This document shows positions 58,948 to 64,000 of a stretch of 64,000 nucleotides of DNA, piece after piece (the first letter of the stretch is position 1; each line of letters starts with the position of its first letter). The DNA comes from Oceanospirillales bacterium. GTDB lineage: Bacteria; Pseudomonadota; Gammaproteobacteria; Pseudomonadales; Balneatricaceae. Under the pieces are notes generated by a model. It saw nothing but the letters and a program-made list of their open reading frames with translations, had not been told where the DNA came from and did no database searches. The DNA lies in contig JAAEYW010000022.1 in assembly GCA_018223185.1 (NCBI GenBank), forward strand, positions 17,403 through 81,402, read 5' to 3'. The translations under genes and the position numbers were made by a program.

Positions 58948-60027
58948 ATGCCGATAACCCAACTCAATATTCGTGCGGTTCGCAATCTCAGCGACCTTAG
59001 TCTGTCTCCTTCACCCGGCATCAATATTATCTACGGTGCCAATGGCAGTGGCAAAAGCAGTGTGCTTGAAGCGATCCATCTGCTGGGCTTATGCCGCTCT
59101 TTTCGCACGAATAAACTCAATCATCTGATCCAGACCGGCTCGCAGCGCTGCACCGTGTTTGCGCAGCTGGATGCGATGGGCAACGGCGTTAGTCAGCGGC
59201 TCGGTGTTGAGCGTAATCTGGAGGGTGATTGCCGCATCCGCTATGGCGGCAACAACATCGATATCACCACCCTCGCTGAGCTGTTACCGATCCAGGTAAT
59301 CAACTCAGAAACCTTTATGATTCTGGAAGGAAGCCCGGCTGTCAGACGGCAGTTTCTTGACTGGGGTACATTTCATTCAAATCCTGAATTTATAAGGCTT
59401 TGGCGTGGTTTCAGACGGGTATTAAAACAGAGAAACTCTCTGCTGAAATATGGTAAAATTGAGCAACGGATTCGGGCGGTCTGGGACCGGGAATATATTA
59501 CCTATGCTGAACAGCTGAATACGCTTCGTGAGCAGTATATTGAAGCATTAAAACCCGAATTTGATCTGATCCTTGCTGATCTGCTTGAAGGCGTCAGCAT
59601 CGATCTGAGTTTTAGTCCCGGATGGGATAAAAAACGCGGCCTTGATCAGGTGCTGGATGACAACTTTGAGCGCGATCTGCGCCAGGGTTATACCAGTGCC
59701 GGACCCCAACGGGCCGACCTGCGACTTAAGGTTGATGGACACACTGCTGCTGAACGTCTCTCCAGGGGACAGAAAAAGGTGGTGGTGAGCGCTCTTAAGC
59801 TGGCGCAGGGCGTTTTATTTTACAAGTTGAACAGTCGGGCCTGTATCTATCTGATTGATGACCTTCCGTCAGAGCTGGATCAGCACCATAGCCGACTGTT
59901 CTGTAACTATTTAGAAAAAACGGCCAGTCAGTGCTTTATCACCTGTGTTGATAAAGATGCACTGACCGGTTACTGGTCCGACCAGGCCGGGTTATGTTTT
60001 TTCAACATACAAGAAGGGTGCGTTTAG
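58948..60027 (+). CDS. recF: DNA repair and recombination protein RecF
   Basis: RecF loads RecA at gaps together with RecO and RecR. The 359-residue SMC-like ATPase has Walker A GANGSGKSSVLEA (30-42), a signature region RLSRGQKKVVVSALKLAQG and Walker B IYLIDDLPSELD. The start ATG at 58948 has no Shine-Dalgarno; instead a pyrimidine-rich tract with seven C residues (58938-58944) precedes it. Low or coupled expression is possible. It is followed by gyrB after 28 bases. Confidence 0.95.
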   Translation: MPITQLNIRAVRNLSDLSLSPSPGINIIYGANGSGKSSVLEAIHLLGLCRSFRTNKLNHLIQTGSQRCTVFAQLDAMGNGVSQRLGVERNLEGDCRIRYGGNNIDITTLAELLPIQVINSETFMILEGSPAVRRQFLDWGTFHSNPEFIRLWRGFRRVLKQRNSLLKYGKIEQRIRAVWDREYITYAEQLNTLREQYIEALKPEFDLILADLLEGVSIDLSFSPGWDKKRGLDQVLDDNFERDLRQGYTSAGPQRADLRLKVDGHTAAERLSRGQKKVVVSALKLAQGVLFYKLNSRACIYLIDDLPSELDQHHSRLFCNYLEKTASQCFITCVDKDALTGYWSDQAGLCFFNIQEGCV

Positions 60028-60055
60028 CACTCAGTAAGACAGCCAGGAGATCTGA

Positions 60056-62482
<2,427 letters not shown>

Positions 62483-62537
62483 TGGGTTGTATCAAATCTA
62501 ATATCTAGTGGATGCCGTCTCATTTGAGATGATATGA

Positions 62538-62574
62538 AAACTAAAAAGCAGCCGATTGGTTGCTTTTTAGTTTC
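62538..62574. terminator. Terminator after gyrB
   Basis: AAACTAAAAAGCA (62538-62550) pairs with TGCTTTTTAGTTT (62561-62573), with an inner GCC/GGT pairing. It lies between gyrB and the converging diguanylate cyclase gene and may work in both directions. Confidence 0.85.
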
Positions 62575-62651
62575 TTAGGATAGGGCTTCTTTGTGTGGAC
62601 ACAGGGAGAAATCTTTTTTGCAGCACTAAGTAGTCATAAAGGACCAGGAAC

Positions 62652-63557
62652 TCAGCTTTCTACTACAACACGATATCGACCCGCCTTCTTCGCTGCATAC
62701 AGCGCCATGTCAGCGCTAAGCAACACACCTTTTAAGTCTGCATGGTTAGATGCACATGCAAGTCCAGCGCTGAATGTAACTGGCCTGTCAATGCAGTTTG
62801 GAGAGGTATATCCGGCTAAAAGCGCTGACATCTTATGTTCAGCGTCTACCAGTGTTGTCTCAGGCAAAGCTATCAAAAACTCCTCTCCACCCATTCGGCC
62901 TAAAAGGTCTGATGACCGAAGCGAGTTCTGTAGGTAATTGGATAAATGTACTAAGACTTCGTCTCCAGCCACATGTCCATAATCATCATTTACCTGTTTG
63001 AAGAAATCGACATCCAGCATTGCTATGCTTAGCGGTTTAGAATGCCGTTTTGAATGGTCAAAGTATTTCAATAGCTCGTTATCTACATAACGCCTATTTC
63101 CAATACCCGTAAGAGAGTCTGTTATGCTTTGCTCGTGAAGCTGTCTGCTTGTGTCACGAAGCTGCTCTTCCATCAGGTAGTGGCTGGATAAGTCCTTGTA
63201 GAGCCAAACTAAGCCAACGTACGTATTCTGGTCGTAAATCGGTATAAAGTCTCGCTCAAGATGTTTGCCACACACCATCTCTAAATATTCACGTTCAACG
63301 GGCAATTTTTTGGCGAGAATTTCCTCAATCCGGTTAACAAACGCATAAGAATCTACAAAGAGGTGTTTCACATGATGGGCAGAATCAGAGCAATCTGTTC
63401 CGATTAGTGATCCAGGCGAAACAGGCAAGTTGAAAAGATCACAAAATGCCTGATTCACTAATGATATTTCTCTGCGCTCATTCTCAACCAGAATGGCATC
63501 GTTCATCTGCTCGATGAATGTCTTGTATCGGTACCAGTCCGCTGACTTGAAAGCCAC
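62652..63557 (-). CDS. PAS-GGDEF diguanylate cyclase
   Basis: The 301-residue soluble protein makes the second messenger c-di-GMP. An N-terminal PAS-like domain (about 10-125: MNDAILVENERREISLVNQAFCDLFNLP) and a short helical linker are followed by a GGDEF domain (DSLTGIGNRRYVDNELL onward). The active-site motif is GGEEF at 223-227, with the inhibitory site RSSD at 214-217 placed five residues before it, so the enzyme is predicted active and product inhibited. There are no membrane helices or EAL domain. It converges on gyrB. The signal detected by PAS cannot be read from sequence. Confidence 0.92.
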   Translation of the reverse strand: MAFKSADWYRYKTFIEQMNDAILVENERREISLVNQAFCDLFNLPVSPGSLIGTDCSDSAHHVKHLFVDSYAFVNRIEEILAKKLPVEREYLEMVCGKHLERDFIPIYDQNTYVGLVWLYKDLSSHYLMEEQLRDTSRQLHEQSITDSLTGIGNRRYVDNELLKYFDHSKRHSKPLSIAMLDVDFFKQVNDDYGHVAGDEVLVHLSNYLQNSLRSSDLLGRMGGEEFLIALPETTLVDAEHKMSALLAGYTSPNCIDRPVTFSAGLACASNHADLKGVLLSADMALYAAKKAGRYRVVVES

Positions 63558-64000
63558 AGTGTCTCCCCGATTTAATCCGAGCTACAGAAAATGGATCGAA
63601 AGTTTCTATGATGTACGTTGTTGAATAATAACATACCTGCTTCAGGTCGATTTTCATAATCAAATCTCGCAGGTAAATGACGCTTAATTATAATTAAGCC
63701 GGAATCAGAGTTGGAATCGCCATCAGTTTTCTAGATACTTTTCCGTCACAAGAAATGGCTGATTTGGGCGTGTATCGCTGTGATCATCGGCTTATATCCT
63801 ACGATTTTTCTCTATTTAAAAGCGTTCAGAATAGTCATCAGTTTTAAAAAATTAAACAAATGTTTCATCTTGTCTAGCTATATTAATAATAGAATATATA
63901 TTATCAATATAGCGTTTTTTAGTAGAATTTTACATAGGTTTAATCTAGGGAAGGTGCGATTAAGTGCCCAAGTTTTGCTTAATTCGCTGATTTCAGCGGA
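63558..64000. other. AT-rich non-coding stretch with palindromes at the window edge
   Basis: No gene is visible in the last 443 bases. A perfect 18-bp palindrome GCTTAATTATAATTAAGC lies at 63682-63699. A longer imperfect inverted repeat (63878-63891 with 63899-63912, one mismatch) is followed by CGTTTTTT and could be a terminator of something beyond, or an operator. The promoter of the diguanylate cyclase gene must lie at its left end. Confidence 0.55.

Overview
The window looks like the replication-origin region of a marine gammaproteobacterium of the Oceanospirillales type (Amphritea, Neptunomonas or Marinobacterium-like). This placement is inferred from gene content and protein similarity recalled by eye, not from a search. 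The DNA is moderately GC rich, densely coded, and shows no rRNA, tRNA, CRISPR array, prophage or insertion sequence that I can recognise.

Region by region: 1-6.5 kb holds the end of pstS and then pstC-pstA-pstB-phoU, the high-affinity phosphate transporter and its regulator, behind a clear Pho box. 7-11.2 kb holds a DUF1415 gene on the minus strand, then ubiC-ubiA (ubiquinone synthesis) and phoB-phoR behind a second Pho box. 11.3-13.4 kb holds cysZ, a small membrane protein and a quinone-oxidoreductase-like gene. 13.4-22 kb is a minus-strand Pil-Chp chemosensory operon (pilG-like, pilH, pilI, pilJ, a compact chpA, and a secreted PilJ-N-like protein). 22.6-23.9 kb is a DUF416 gene with two small membrane-anchored genes. 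24.1-27.3 kb is a TRAP transporter whose binding protein resembles the 2-oxo-acid binding TakP family. 27.5-32.6 kb holds an RpiR/HexR-type regulator, a short charged protein, an FMN-binding glutamate-synthase-like protein and a chemoreceptor.

32.9-38.8 kb holds glmU-glmS, a TrmB-like regulator and a three-lipoprotein operon (CsgG-like, DUF4810, DUF799). 38.9-46 kb is the complete ATP synthase operon atpIBEFHAGDC on the minus strand, preceded by parA-parB, rsmG and mnmG. A 1-kb AT-rich gap follows (50.4-51.4 kb) with three perfect DnaA boxes. It is the best oriC candidate and has an E. coli-like layout. Then come trxC, mnmE, yidC, rnpA and rpmH on the minus strand, and dnaA-dnaN-recF-gyrB on the plus strand. 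A PAS-GGDEF diguanylate cyclase and an AT-rich, palindrome-containing stretch close the window.

Most of the window is conserved chromosomal backbone. The unusual features are small: a decayed duplicate of the pstA 3' end between pstA and pstB; a reduced Pil-Chp operon with no pilK, an N-terminally extended PilG-like regulator and an internally repeated ChpA; a REP-like 24-bp inverted repeat after mnmE/yidC; the absence of yidD between rnpA and yidC; and a recF start with no visible Shine-Dalgarno. I found no convincing entirely new system.
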